A stretch of DNA of 64,000 nucleotides from Liopterus haemorrhoidalis (GCA_963971575.1 OZ020625.1:12935646-12999645); one strand, 5' to 3'. Shown: positions 43,430-54,559, counted from the first letter of the stretch. Translations and numbers: made by a program. The notes: generated by a model not told the origin, from the sequence alone.

Positions 43430-46400
43430 CTCAAAATAGTTTTCCCGCCATAACTCTTTAAATATTTATCCAATCAAAAAATTGTTTTTGGATAAAAGAT
43501 TTGTCTTCTTATTTCCAACAACATTTATAAAACATTTTTTACTGTAAAGTTATTAATAAGGGACTTAACTAAATTTTAACCACAAAATGGTTTTCCCGCC
43601 ATAACTCTTTAAATATTTATCCAATCAAAAAATTGTGTTTGGATAAAAGATTTGTCGTCTTATTTCCAACAATATTTATTTTTCATTTTTTACTGTAAAG
43701 TTAATTATAAGGGAGTTAACTAAATTTTAACCAGAAAATTGTTTTCCCGCCATAACTCTTTAAATATTTATCCAATCAAAAAATTGTGTGTGGATAAAAG
43801 ATTTGTCGTCTTATTTCCAACAACATTTACAATACATTTTTTACTGTAAAGTTAATAATAAGGGAGTAAACTAAATTTTAACCACAAAATTGTTTTCCCG
43901 CCATAACTCTATAAATATTTGCCAATCAAAAAATTTTATTTCAATAAAAGATTTGTCTTCCTTTTTCCAACAATATTTATTATACGTTTTTTACTGTTAA
44001 GTTAATAATAAGGGAGTTAACTAAATTTTAACCTCAAATTAGTTTTCCCGCCATAACTCTTTGAATATTTATCCAATCAAAAAATTGTTTTTAGATAAAA
44101 GATTTGTCTTCTTATTTCCAACAACATTTATTATACGTTTTTTACTGTAAAGTTATTAATAAGGGAGTTAACTAAATTTTAACCACAAAATGGTTTTCCC
44201 GCCATAACTCTTTAAATATTTATCCAATCAAAAAATTGTGTTTGGATAAAAGATTTGTCGTCTTATTTCCAACAATATTTATTTTTAATTTTTTACTGTA
44301 AAGTTAATAATAAGGGAGTTAACTAAATTTTAACCAGAAAATTGTTTTCCCGCCATAACTCTTTAAATATTTATCCAATCAAAAAATTGTTTTTGGATAA
44401 AAGATTTGTCTTCTTATTTCCAACAACATTTATTATACGTTTTTAACTGTAAAGTTAATAATAAGGGAGTTAACTGAATTTTAACCACAAAATGGTTTTC
44501 CCGCCATAACTCTTTAAATATTTATCCAATCAAAAAATTGTGTTTGGATAAAAGATTTGTCTTCTTATTTCCAACAACATCTACTGTACATTTTTTACTG
44601 TTAAGTTAATAATAAGGGAGTAAACTAAATTTTAACCACAAAATTGTTTTCCCGCCATAACTCTCTAAATATTTATCCAATCAAAAATTTTTGTTTGAAT
44701 AAAAGATTTGTCTTCTTATTTCCAACAATATTTATTATAAGTTTTTTACTGTAAAGTTAATATTAAGGGAGTTAACTAAATTTTAACCTTAAAATAGTTT
44801 TCCCGCCATCACTCTTTAAATATTTATCCAATCAAAAAATTGTGTTTGGATAAAAGATTTGTCGTCTTATTTCCAACAATATTTATTTTTCATTTTTTAC
44901 TGTAAAGTTAATAATAAGGGATTTAACTAAATTTTAACCAGAAAATTGTTTTCCCGCCATAACTCTTTAAATATTCATCCAATCAAAAAATTGTTTTTGG
45001 ATAAAAGATTTGTCGTCTTATTTCCAACAATATTTATTTTTCATTTTTTACTGTAAAGTTAATAATAAGGGAATTAACTAAATTTTAACCAGAAAATTGT
45101 TTTCCCGCCATAACTCTTTAAATATTTATCCAATCAAAAAATTGTGTGTGGATAAAAGATTTGTCGTCTCATTTCCAACAACATTTACAATACATTTTTT
45201 ACTGTAAAGTTAATAATAAGGGAGTTAACTAAATTTTAACCACAAAATGGTTTTCCCGCCATAACTCTTTAAATATTTATCCAATCAAAAAATTGTGTTA
45301 GGATAAAAGATTTGTCGTCTTATTTCCAACAATATTTATTTTTCATTTTTTACTGTAAAGTTAATAATAAGGGAGTTAACTAAATTTTAACTAGAAATAT
45401 GTTTTCCCGCCATAACTCTTTAAATATTTATCCAATTAAAAAATTGTTGTTGGATAAAAGATTTGTCTTCTTATTTCCAACAACATTTATAATACGTTTT
45501 TTACTGTAAAGTTAATAATAAGGGAGTTAACTAAATTTTAACCACAAAATGGTTTTCCCGCCATAACTCTTTAAATATTTATCCAATCAAAAAATTGTGT
45601 TTGGATAAAAGATTTGTCGTCTTATTTCCAACAACATCTACTTTACATTTTTTACTGGTAAGTTAATAATAAGGGAGTTAACTAAATTTTAACCTCAAAA
45701 TAGTTTTCCCGCCATAACTCTTTAAATATTTATCCAATCAAAAAATTGTGATTAGATAAAAGTTTTGTCGTCTTATTTCCAACAATATTTATTATACGTT
45801 TTTTACTGTAAAGTTAATAATAAGGGAGTTAACTAAATTTTAACCTCAAAATAGTTTTCCCGCCATAACTCCTTAAATATTTATCCAATCAAAAAATTGT
45901 TTTTGGATAAAAGATTTGTCTTCTTATTTCCAACAACATTTATAATACGTTTTTTACTGTAAAGTTATTAATACGGGACTTAACTAAATTTTAACCACAA
46001 AATGGTTTTCCCGCCATAACTCTTTAAATATTTATCCAATCAAAAAATTGTGTTTGGATAAAAGATTTGTCGTCTTATTTCCAACAACATTTACTATACA
46101 TTTTTTACTGTAAAGTTAATAATAAGGGAGTAAACTAAATTTTAACCACAAAATTGTTTTCCCGCCATAACTCTATAAACATTTGCCAATCAAAAAATTT
46201 TATTTCAATAAAAGATTTGTCTTCTTATTTCCAACAATATTTATTATACGTTTTTTACTGTAAAGTTAATAATAAGGGAGTTAACTAAATTTTAACCTCA
46301 AAATAGTTTTCCCGCCATAACTCTTTGAATATTTATCCAATCAAAAAATTGTGTTTGGATAAAAGATTTGTCGTCTTATTTCCAACAATATTTATTTTTA

Positions 46401-47899
46401 ATTTTTTACTGTAAAGTTAATAATAAGGGAGTTAACTGAATTTTAACCACAAAATGGTTTTCCCGCCATAACTCTTTAAATATTTATCCAATCAAAAAAT
46501 TGTGTTTGGATAAAAGATTTGTCTTCTTATTTCCAACAACATCTACTATACATTTTTTACTGTTAAGTTAATAATAAGGGAGTAAACTAAATTTTAACCA
46601 CAAAATTGTTTTCCCGCCATAACTCTCAAAATATTTATCCAATCAAAAATTTTTATTTGAATAAAAGATTTGTCTTCTTATTTCCAACAATATTTATTAT
46701 ACGTTTTTTACTGTAAAGTTAATAATAAGGGAGTTAACTAAATTTTAACCACAAAATGGTTTTCCCGCCATAACTCTTTAAATATTTATCCAATCAAAAA
46801 ATTGTGTTTGGATAAAAGATTTGTCGTCTTATTTCCAATAATATTTATTTTTCATTTTTTACTGTAAAGTTAATAATAAGGGAGTTAACTAAATTTTAAC
46901 CAGAAAATTGTTTTCCCGCCATAACTCTTTAAATATTTATCCAATAAAAAAATTGTTCTGAGATAAAAGATTTGTCTTTTTATTTCCAACAACATTTATT
47001 ATACGTTTTTTACTGTAAAGTTATTAATAAGGGAGTTAACTAAATTTTAACCACAAAATGGTTTTCCCGCCATAACTCTTTAAATATTTATCCAATCAAA
47101 AAAATTTATTTGAATAAAAGATTTGCCTTCTTATTTCCAACAATATTTATTATTCATTTTTTACTGTTAAGTTAATAATAAGGGAGATAACTAAATTTAA
47201 ACCTCAAAATAGTTTTCCCGCCATGACTCTTTAAATATTTATCCAATTAAAAAATTGTTGTTGGATAAAAGATTTGTCGTCTTATTTCCAACAACATTTA
47301 TATACATTTTTTACTGTAAAGTTAATAATAAGGGAGTAAATTAAATTTTAACCACAAAATTGTTTTCCCGCCATAACTCTTTAAATATTTATCCAATCAA
47401 AAAAATTTATTTGAATAAAAGATTTGTCTTCTTATTTCCAACAATATTTATTATACGTTTTTTACTGTAAAGTTAATAATAAGGGAGTTAACTAAATTTT
47501 AACCAGAAAATTGTTTTCCCGCCATAACTCTTTAAATATTTATCCAATCAAAACATTGTTGTTGGATAAAAGGTTTGTCTTCTTATTTCCAACAACATTT
47601 ATTTTACGTTTTTTACTGTAAAGTTATTAATAAGGGAGTTAACTAAATTTTAACCACAAAATGGTTTTCCCGCCATAACTCTTTAAATATTTATCCAATC
47701 AAAAAATTGTGTTGGGATAAAATATTTGTCTTCTTATTTCCAACAACATTTATTATACATTTTTTACTGTAAAGTTAATAATAAGGGAGATAACTAAATT
47801 TTAACCTCAAAATAGTTTTCCCGCCATAACTCTTTGAATATTTATCCATTCAAAAAATTGTATTTGCTTAAAAGATTTTTCTTCTTATTTCCAACAACA
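43430..47899. repeat. Divergent edge zone of the satellite array
   Basis: The 151-bp period continues, but monomers carry many private changes rare or absent to the left: tatttttcattttttactg segments, ccagaaaattg, gccaatcaaaaaatttta with ttcaataaaag, and caattaaaaaattg. A third monomer class (cgtctt with tttcatttttt) appears repeatedly only here, for example near 43650, 44870, 45020, 45330 and 46840. The last monomers are the most altered (tccattcaaa and tatttgctta at 47846-47870). This is the expected pattern at the boundary of an array homogenised by unequal exchange. Confidence 0.85.
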
Positions 47900-48464
47900 G
47901 TTGGAGGAGGTGCTACAATCGGTGGCAAGAGCCGGATTGAAATTAAACTTAGCTAAATGCTCTTTCTTACAAAACAAGGTAACATATCTGGGCCACGACA
48001 TAAGCGGCGGCGGTATCCGACCTGGAGAGCGCAAAATCACGGCGGTAAGCGACTTTCCTGTACCCAAAAATGTACATGGCGTAAGACATTTTTTAGGCTT
48101 AACGAGTTATTTCAGGAAATTCATACCGAACTTTGCTGTTGTAGCTAAACCATTAACTGAACTGACCAAGAAGCAGACTACGTGGCAGTGGGCCGACAGC
48201 CAAGCCGAGACGTTCGCAAAGCTGAAGCAGCTGCTGGTGGAACGACCGGTGTTGGCACTGTACCATAGTCATGCAGAGACGGAAATACATACAGACGCCT
48301 GTCCGAGCGGCTTGGGTGGAATCCTATTGCAGAAACAAAACGACGGATCCTTGCGGCCGGTGCTCTACTTCAGCAGGGTAACCACACCAGCCGAACAGAA
48401 GTACCATAGCTTTGAGTTAGAGACGTTGGCGCTCGTGGAAACGGTAAAACGTTTCCGGGTATAT
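47898..48464 (+). pseudogene. pol: Gypsy pol fragment: RT thumb/connection and start of RNase H
   Basis: The open frame reads from the satellite junction to the LINE insertion. It begins just after the region that holds the YMDD catalytic box in copy 2, so that box is missing here. Recognisable parts are the LKLNLAKCSF segment, the YLGHDIS motif, VRHFLGLTSYFRKFIPNF (typical gypsy RT/connection) and the RNase H start with HTDACPSGLGGIL, where D is a catalytic acidic residue. It then reaches ELETLALVETVKRF and stops where the (TTTA)n tail of the LINE begins. It retains 15 residues of RNase H that copy 2 lacks. It has no start codon of its own and cannot be expressed as a functional polymerase. 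Confidence 0.9.
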
Positions 48465-48655
48465 TTATTTATTTATTTATTTATTTATTAGGCCAATCCA
48501 ACAGGACAAGATGTCCCAATTACAGGTTTGGCACTACATACTACACAAAATTACAAAAACAAAAAAATCATCTGTAGTATAAACTTAAGGCTAGAATCTT
48601 ATTAATATTACATAAAGAAATTACATAAAGAATTGATGCATAATTAAATCAAATT
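48465..48655 (-). other. LINE 3' untranslated region and A-rich tail
   Basis: About 190 bp separate the ORF2 stop from the target site. On the minus strand it ends with a GC-containing segment (around cctgttggattggcctaat) followed directly by (AAAT)n repeats. A simple-repeat tail rather than pure poly(A) is common in CR1-like and Jockey-like elements. Confidence 0.75.
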
Positions 48656-51483
48656 TTAAATTTGCTTTTTAAAACTTACAAGTGACGTGCTGAATATGTC
48701 TGGAAAACCAGGAAGATCAGAGTAAAAGTTATACAAAATAGATACTCTATTCATGCTAGAGTTTAAATAATAGTTAGTCCGAGTTGGTGCCACAGAAAAA
48801 AGTTCAAAATTTCTAATTGAGTAGTTAGGTGCCCTTAACGAGATTTTGTGAACTAGTTCCGAACACTCTACCAAACCATTTATAATCTTGTACAAGAATA
48901 CTAGATCCGTTGTTTTACGTCGTTTTTCAAGTTGCTATAAATTAACATTGAAAGTAGGAAATTTTCTATTCATGAAATAAATAAATTTATTTTGTACAGC
49001 TTGAATTCTGTTAATATAGACAAAATACTGGGGGGACCAACAAATGGTTGCAAATTCAAGCTGACTTCTAACCAGCGTTTTATAGAGTGTCATAACAGAC
49101 AGAGGATTCTGAAAACAGCGGCATGAACGTATAAGAAAACCTAACATTTTGTATGCTTTTTTGACTACAGTATCAATATGCACATCAAGTATTAACTTGC
49201 TGTCCAGAATGACACCAAGATCTCTAATATTGTCAACAGTGCTAATGGCTGTACCCCCTATATGATAATTGACATCAAAAAAGCTTCGATTCCTTCCAAA
49301 TGTAATCTTATGACATTTTTTTAGGTTTAAAGTTAAATTATTATCTAGACAATATTGATAGAGTCTATCGAGATCAGATTGAAGTTTATGACAATCATCG
49401 GTATGTCTAATCGGGTAAAAAATTTTCATGTCGTCCGCATAAAATAAATATTTGCAGAACTTAAAACATTTAATTATATCATTAATAAACAAATTGAATA
49501 ACAATGGGGCCAAGTGTGAACCTTGTGGAACACCGGAAGTGCAATGTATCCACTCAGAACTGAAGCCATTAACGACAACAGATTGCAGTCTATTTGTTAA
49601 ATATGATGAAAACCATCTTAAAAGATTTCCGTGCACACCACAATTTTGAAGTTTTCGCATAAGTATTAGATGATCTATTTTATCAAAAGCTTTGCTGTAG
49701 TCTGTGTATATTGCATCAACTTGTGAGTAATTTTCCATGGACTCTAAAATAAAATCGGTAAACAGGGTAAGATTTGTATCCACAGACCTGCCAGGGAAGA
49801 ACCCATGTTGCTCCGGTATTAAAAGCTGTTTTACATTTGAGAACAGTGTCTTGTATATGATTTTTTCTAAAATTTTTTCAAAAACATTGAGTTTAGATAC
49901 CGGCCGATAATTCTCAACTACATCTTTACTGCCACTTTTAAATATCGGGACAACAAATGCCCTCTTCCATGCAGTAGGACACTCACCTTCAGACAAAGAT
50001 GTATTATAAATTAGAGTCAATGGCAATGCTAAAGTAGAAGCACAATTTTTTACAAATATGCTAGGAATTCCATCCGGACCTGCCCCTTTACTAATATCGA
50101 GACTCTCCATCATACTCAGCACCTCATTAACATTTGTGGATATATCAGATACAGAAACATTATGTTCAAGACATAGATTTTCATCAAATTTTATTTCAGA
50201 ACATGAAATGGTAGATTTATTAGAATAGACCAATTTAAAATAATCGGAGAAAAACGTACAGATATCTTCACCACTGTTTGCAACAGAAGCTTTGTATTTC
50301 ATAGAACTAGGCATATTTATCTTTTTAACTGAATTTATATAGCTCCAAAATTTTTTGCAATTTGATGAAATCTCTGTTTCGACTTGTTTGACATAGTCAA
50401 CATAACATTTTTTTACTAAAGTTTTAACTCGTTTTCTTAAAAGAGAAAACAAGTTATAATAATAACTTGTTTTGAAATTTTTAAATTTTTTATGTGCTTT
50501 ATCCTTTTCCGAGATGACTCTAATTACGTCAGCTGTATACAGCTAGGATAGTTTTTCTTTTTTAAAGATTTAGTACGAACATTTAACCTAATAATTTCAT
50601 TTAAAATAATATAAAATTTGTCGACCATTTTGTCAACAGATAGACCATTAAATTCAGTTTCCCAATTGATTAGTGAAATATTTGTATTAATGTCATTATA
50701 ATCAGCCGTTTTAAAGAGAAAAACTTTCCTAGGAAGATTAGTCAAGTTTTCAACATAAATATATTCTACATAAAATTCCATTGCCGGGTGATATACATCG
50801 AGTTTGGTTAGTGGTTCGTTACATTGCTTCAAAATTATAAAGTCCAAATTTGATAATATTAAATCTAAAATTCTATCATTACTATTTTTAACATAATTAA
50901 ATTGAGCTAACCCGCAATAAGTTATGCAATCAACGAACTCGGAAGACCATTTGTGATAAATGTTATTAGGTTTGAGAGTGTTTAATTTATCATCAACATT
51001 ACGTACCCAATTTAATAATGGAAGATTAAAATCACCACAAATTAAGAACTTATCATCAGGGTTAGCATCAATTATTTTGTACAAATTATTAATAAATAAA
51101 TGTAAGGCATTATGATCATCAGGTGGCAAATAAACACAACAAATGTGCAATTTCACTTGTAAATTATTATTGCACTTGACAGAAACACTTATCCAGACTT
51201 CCTCAACACACGAGGACCACTTAGAGTTAACAGAAAAGGATATATAATTTTTCACGGCAATTAATACACCACCGCCACTCTTTTTTACAGAAGTTAGAGC
51301 AGACCTATCACATCTGACGACACTATATTCATTTGAGAAAATTTCTGAGTCACAAAAAGTAGAATCAAGATTTGTCTCAGTAAAGCAAATTAAGTCGTAA
51401 CTGCACGACATAGAATTAACACGTATAATTTCAGTTTTTGATTTTAACCATCGGACATTTTGATAATAAACTGTTAAACCCAT
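48656..51483 (-). pseudogene. LINE ORF2: AP-like endonuclease and reverse transcriptase, broken
   Basis: The frame is about 942 codons, usual for CR1/Jockey ORF2. The endonuclease begins at 51483 with MGLTVYYQNVR, carries the catalytic E in FTETNLD (residue 36), GDFN (residues 150-153) and a late YHPAMEF motif, and runs to about 50541. There one base appears missing (50539-50541), so the endonuclease frame ends at 50524 while the RT frame continues from about 50538. RT motifs in order are GPDGIPS, the NYRPVSKLN region, the HGFFPGRSV region, DYSKAFD, SGVPQGS and the catalytic YADD (49430-49441). A TAG at 48935-48937 interrupts the C-terminal domain, which continues in the same frame (LYKIINGLVEC...) to 48656. 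Two lesions make this copy non-autonomous. Confidence 0.9.
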
Positions 51484-51523
51484 TTTTAAAGAGAAATAAT
51501 GTTAAAAATGATTATTAGAAAAA

Positions 51524-52477
51524 TTAAGCCATAAGCCTAGAGATATCATCAGCAGATGTTATAGATTTGATCCCCGTTGTATCCGACTTCCTGGCAAAGA
51601 TCTTACAATTTCTGGTCCATATATACTTAAACCCTACTTGGCGAAGAGATTCACGGGCCTTTTTAAATAGGGCACTATTATTTGCCGTTAGATGATCATT
51701 GAAGTAAATAGTTTGTTGAGGACCTTCAATTGTTAATTCTTTTGTCGTTAGAGGTTTGAAAGATTTTGCCGAGGTTATGAATTGTTCCTTTTTACGCCTA
51801 GATACAAATCTCATAATAATGCTGCGCGGACTACGATTGTCCCTGTTGGAATGTGGGACTCGATGGCTGGCTTCAAGATCTTCTTCGTTAATTTCGACTC
51901 CTATTACTTTGCCAATAGTAGTCGCAATACTAGATATATTTTCATTATTACGTTCTGGTAAATTATTAATGACAATATTGTTCAGCCTAGAATACTGCTC
52001 CAAATTATCAATTCGTTTAACAAGTTCTATTGTCGTTGCTTTTAAATCATTATTCTCATTTTTCAGGGTCTCAATAATTTTCATTTGATTATCAAAAGAG
52101 TTCAATTTTTCCTCAAAATCGGAGATTTTGTCCGAACAAAAGTTGACTGATTGCAGTAAAGGATCAAGTTTGTTATTGAATTCTCTAATAATATCCCTTT
52201 TAAATGATTCAAAAAAATTGTTCAAATAAGGAGGCACTAATGGCTTTGAGCTTTCATTGTCGTCATCAGCGTCATCTGTTATTATGCTGGACGTATTTAA
52301 GTCCTCCTTACGGCATTTCAAACAATACCAAGCAATAGATTTTTTTTCTAATAATATTACTTCATCATCTTCAACCTTCGCACACTGCGGATGAAAAGAT
52401 TGGCGGCAGCCAACGCAGCGCACGCCAGGGCTACGTCGGTTAATAGCACGCTTACAGGTGACACAAATAACGGCCAT
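51524..52477 (-). CDS. LINE ORF1 protein: PHD finger, coiled coil and RNA-binding-like domain
   Basis: A 317-residue open frame with start chosen at MAVICVTCKR, because the PHD finger begins there; the same frame extends 66 codons upstream through the 5' UTR to 52675 without domain content. The PHD finger has a complete C4-H-C3 set: C5, C8, C21, C24, H29, C32, C52, C55. An acidic linker follows (about 65-75), then a long heptad-like helical stretch (about 95-165). After it comes an RRM-like or L1-ORF1-like region starting at LNNIVINNLPE and a basic C-terminal region. ORF1 proteins of this type bind element RNA and assemble as multimers; a PHD finger is known from CR1-group ORF1s. No lesion is seen. 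The stop is 40 nt upstream of the ORF2 start. Confidence 0.85.
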   Translation of the reverse strand: MAVICVTCKRAINRRSPGVRCVGCRQSFHPQCAKVEDDEVILLEKKSIAWYCLKCRKEDLNTSSIITDDADDDNESSKPLVPPYLNNFFESFKRDIIREFNNKLDPLLQSVNFCSDKISDFEEKLNSFDNQMKIIETLKNENNDLKATTIELVKRIDNLEQYSRLNNIVINNLPERNNENISSIATTIGKVIGVEINEEDLEASHRVPHSNRDNRSPRSIIMRFVSRRKKEQFITSAKSFKPLTTKELTIEGPQQTIYFNDHLTANNSALFKKARESLRQVGFKYIWTRNCKIFARKSDTTGIKSITSADDISRLMA

Positions 52478-52846
52478 GACGAGAACCAACGTACCTGACG
52501 TGGATGTGTTGTAGACGTGACGTAGACGTGGATATGTTGAAGACGTGACGTAGACGTGACGTAGCCTGATCCTCTGGGCGAAGTTTAACAAGACTCGACC
52601 ATTGACAAACAGCTGATTGTAATATTCACAAAAAATTTCACAGAAAATAATCAAATATTTATGGGAAATACACAATAAATAACACCGTTTTAAGGCAAAA
52701 AACCAATTTAACTATTATACAACACACTGTTATCACTATGATATTTTCAGTTAATTATATTAATAGATTTTAGCATAAGGAAACTAAGAAAAATTAAGAC
52801 ACAAAAAATGCGTGTTAACACTATCAGTACTACGATGAAAAAACGT
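52478..52846 (-). promoter_or_regulatory. LINE 5' UTR with repeated TGACGT/ACGTCA motifs
   Basis: About 370 bp precede ORF1. Between about 52496 and 52566 the sequence is a run of imperfect repeats built on gacgtgacgtag and gacgtggat. The result is several copies of the half-CRE/ATF-like TGACGT on either strand directly upstream of ORF1. LINE 5' UTRs carry internal promoters, so these repeats are a candidate promoter element; this is inference. The 52567-52846 part is AT-rich with no recognised motif. Confidence 0.45.
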
Positions 52847-52852
52847 GTATAT

Positions 52853-54397
52853 CTGGTGGGTATACATTTTAAGGCTATCACCGATTGTAGTTCTGTGCGA
52901 GCTACCATGCTTAAACGAGACCTGGTACCCCGCATCGCACGTTGGTGGATGACTCTACAAGAGTACGACATGGAAGTAGAGTACAGGCCGGGAGCCAGGA
53001 TGCAGCATGTTGACGCGCTGAGCCGTAACCCCGTCTCAGTGAACCTGGTACAGATCCACGATGATGATTGGTTTCTGACAGTTCAGCTGCAGGACGAGAA
53101 GGCGCACTCGATTGTAGAGGCGCTGCAGGCAGGTACAGCTGACAAAGGTATTGTTAACGACTTTAAATTACAGGACGGGCGGTTGTACCGCAAGACGCTG
53201 CTGGGTGATCGACTGTATGTCTCGGCGATGGCAAGATTCAGTCTACTACGAAAACATCATGATGATGTTGGTCACCCCGGCGTTGAGCGTTGCTTAAAAT
53301 TAATAAAGGAAACTTACTGGTTTCCCAAAATGGGGCGTTTCACAAAGAAATACGTCCAAGCGTGCATGAACTGTGCGTTCAGCAAAGGGAGTTATGGCAG
53401 AGCGGAGGGTCTGCTACACCCCATTGAGAAGAAGGCAATCCCCTTCGACACGGTGCACGTCGACCATCTGGGACCTTTTGCACGAAGTGTACGCGGGTAC
53501 TCTTACGTACTCATGGTGGTGGACGCGTTCACCAAATACACCCTCGCAAGCGCAACGCGCACTCTGAAGTCTACAGAGGTGATTACTATACTTAAAGAGA
53601 TTTTCAGCGAGTTCGGATATCCGAAGCGTGTGATCTCCGACAGAGGGTTGGCGTTTACCAGTAAAGTATTTACTGAGTTCTTAGCCAAGCACGGCGTGCG
53701 GCACGTATGTAATGCCATTGCGACCTCAAGGGCGAACGGACAAGTCGAAAGACAGAACCGTACTATAGTGGAAGCGATCGGCGCAATGACTGCAGATGAG
53801 TCCCGGTGGGACGAGACACTGCCCGACATTGTGTGGGGTATGAATAACTGTGTAAACAAGAGTACGGGGTACTCGTCTGTTGAGCTGATGTTTACACGAA
53901 AGAGTGGTGCCATTGCGGAACTCTCTGACGGTGTCCAGAGCGCAAATGCCCCGGCGGAGGCTGAGTTCCATGAACCACGGCGAGAGGTTACACGGCGTCG
54001 CCGGCGAGCGGCTGAGAAGCTGAATAAAGTCAGCGAGACTATGAGAGCTTGTTTTAATAAAAGACGAAAAACGGCGACCTGCTACAAACCCGGTGACTTG
54101 GTCTTGTGGCGTAATGCAAGTACATGCCACGGCGACAAGGGCGTGAACAGAAAACTGTTGAATAAATTTAATGGCCCCTATAAAGTAACGGCGATACTGG
54201 GGAACGACCGATACAAAATATCCTCCGTCAAAGGCGTCAGGGGATATAAAAATTTCACCGTGACGGTAGCTGCTGATTCACTACGGCGATATCACAGCAC
54301 CATGGCAGAGCATGAGCTCAGTGCCGACCAGGATGATCAACACACAGGTATCCAGGAGACTGATCGACAGGACTTGATCGACCTCCTGGAGGGGTAA
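52853..54397 (+). CDS. pol: Gypsy pol 3' part: end of RNase H and complete integrase (copy 1)
   Basis: This reading frame resumes directly after the LINE. The first part completes RNase H and its tether (VEYRPGARMQHVDALSR). The integrase follows: an N-terminal HHCC zinc-binding region (HHDDVGHPG ... CMNC), then the catalytic core with D (53462-53464), D (53639-53641) and E (53747-53749), a D-x58-D-x35-E spacing with the canonical 35-residue gap, in the contexts VDHLGPF, SDRGLAF and NGQVERQ. A GPY/F-like module (FNGPYKV) follows, and a charged C-terminus ends at the stop at 54395-54397. The frame can be extended upstream through LINE 5' sequence to an ATG at 52808, but that start is an artefact of the insertion. 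The integrase itself shows no break, though it is cut off from the rest of pol. Confidence 0.9.
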   Translation: MVGIHFKAITDCSSVRATMLKRDLVPRIARWWMTLQEYDMEVEYRPGARMQHVDALSRNPVSVNLVQIHDDDWFLTVQLQDEKAHSIVEALQAGTADKGIVNDFKLQDGRLYRKTLLGDRLYVSAMARFSLLRKHHDDVGHPGVERCLKLIKETYWFPKMGRFTKKYVQACMNCAFSKGSYGRAEGLLHPIEKKAIPFDTVHVDHLGPFARSVRGYSYVLMVVDAFTKYTLASATRTLKSTEVITILKEIFSEFGYPKRVISDRGLAFTSKVFTEFLAKHGVRHVCNAIATSRANGQVERQNRTIVEAIGAMTADESRWDETLPDIVWGMNNCVNKSTGYSSVELMFTRKSGAIAELSDGVQSANAPAEAEFHEPRREVTRRRRRAAEKLNKVSETMRACFNKRRKTATCYKPGDLVLWRNASTCHGDKGVNRKLLNKFNGPYKVTAILGNDRYKISSVKGVRGYKNFTVTVAADSLRRYHSTMAEHELSADQDDQHTGIQETDRQDLIDLLEG

Positions 54398-54559
54398 GGT
54401 TAAGGTAAGAATTAATGGGGACATTAATTGTTGCAGGACGGCCGAGTGTTAGGGAGTTTTTCAAAGAGGGCGCGCTGAGCAATGGCGTGGCGGCAGCACC
54501 ATACAGGCGGTCGGTATTGTGTCCAGTGATGGGCGCGTAAGTTACATGATGTAAGTTAC

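Larger units (their letters stand above)
1..47899. repeat. 151-bp satellite DNA array, about 317 monomers
   Basis: Head-to-tail tandem array. The landmark ccaatcaaa begins at 1, 152, 303, 454, 605 and so on, a period of 151 bp. Monomers are AT-rich; the most constant parts are the block around agggagttaactaaatttt and the block ttttcccgccataactc. Variation is concentrated just after caaaaaattg, in cttctt versus cgtctc, and in the tacgt/tacat stretch. Rare length variants exist: 148-bp monomers lacking 3 bp at ccaacaacattt (3821, 14388 and near 33110, 34315, 37185) and 150-bp monomers lacking one T in actctttgaa (35010, 37875, 39837, 41648). No open reading frame of useful length crosses the array. 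The left end lies outside the window. A centromeric or pericentromeric location is plausible but is inference. Confidence 0.98.
48465..52846 (-). mobile_element. CR1/Jockey-superfamily LINE with PHD-finger ORF1, inserted in gypsy RNase H
   Basis: The 4.4-kb non-LTR retrotransposon is on the minus strand. Its 3' end is at the left, with a short tail of about five TAAA/AAAT units (48465-48490). ORF1 (PHD finger) and ORF2 (AP endonuclease plus RT) follow toward the right. The gypsy sequence is continuous across it: gggtatat on the left (48457-48464) joins gtatatctgg on the right (52847 on). The short repeat gtatat flanks the insert. A longer imperfect match exists, aaaacgt plus gtatat at both sides with 6 bp missing on the right, which may be the true target duplication. 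It is near full length but ORF2 is inactive. Confidence 0.9.

Noticed and set aside
1..47899. CRISPR-like regular repeat/spacer array
   Set aside because: The whole 151-bp period is repeated with no unique spacers, and the window is eukaryotic.
1..47899. CENP-B box in the satellite (tttccaac core)
   Set aside because: Only the middle matches; the required CGAA and CCCG parts are absent at the right spacing.
49452..49649. 65-codon plus-strand open frame within the LINE
   Set aside because: Antisense to the RT domain of ORF2, with no domain or context of its own.
52478..52675. Extended ORF1 start at 52675
   Set aside because: The upstream 66 codons translate the repeated TGACGT-rich 5' UTR; the PHD finger starts right after the ATG at 52477.
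52808..52852. ATG at 52808 as a native start for the integrase frame
   Set aside because: It lies in LINE 5' sequence and is in frame only because of where the LINE inserted.
53503..54130. Minus-strand open frames across the integrase
   Set aside because: Antisense shadows of the well-supported integrase frame.
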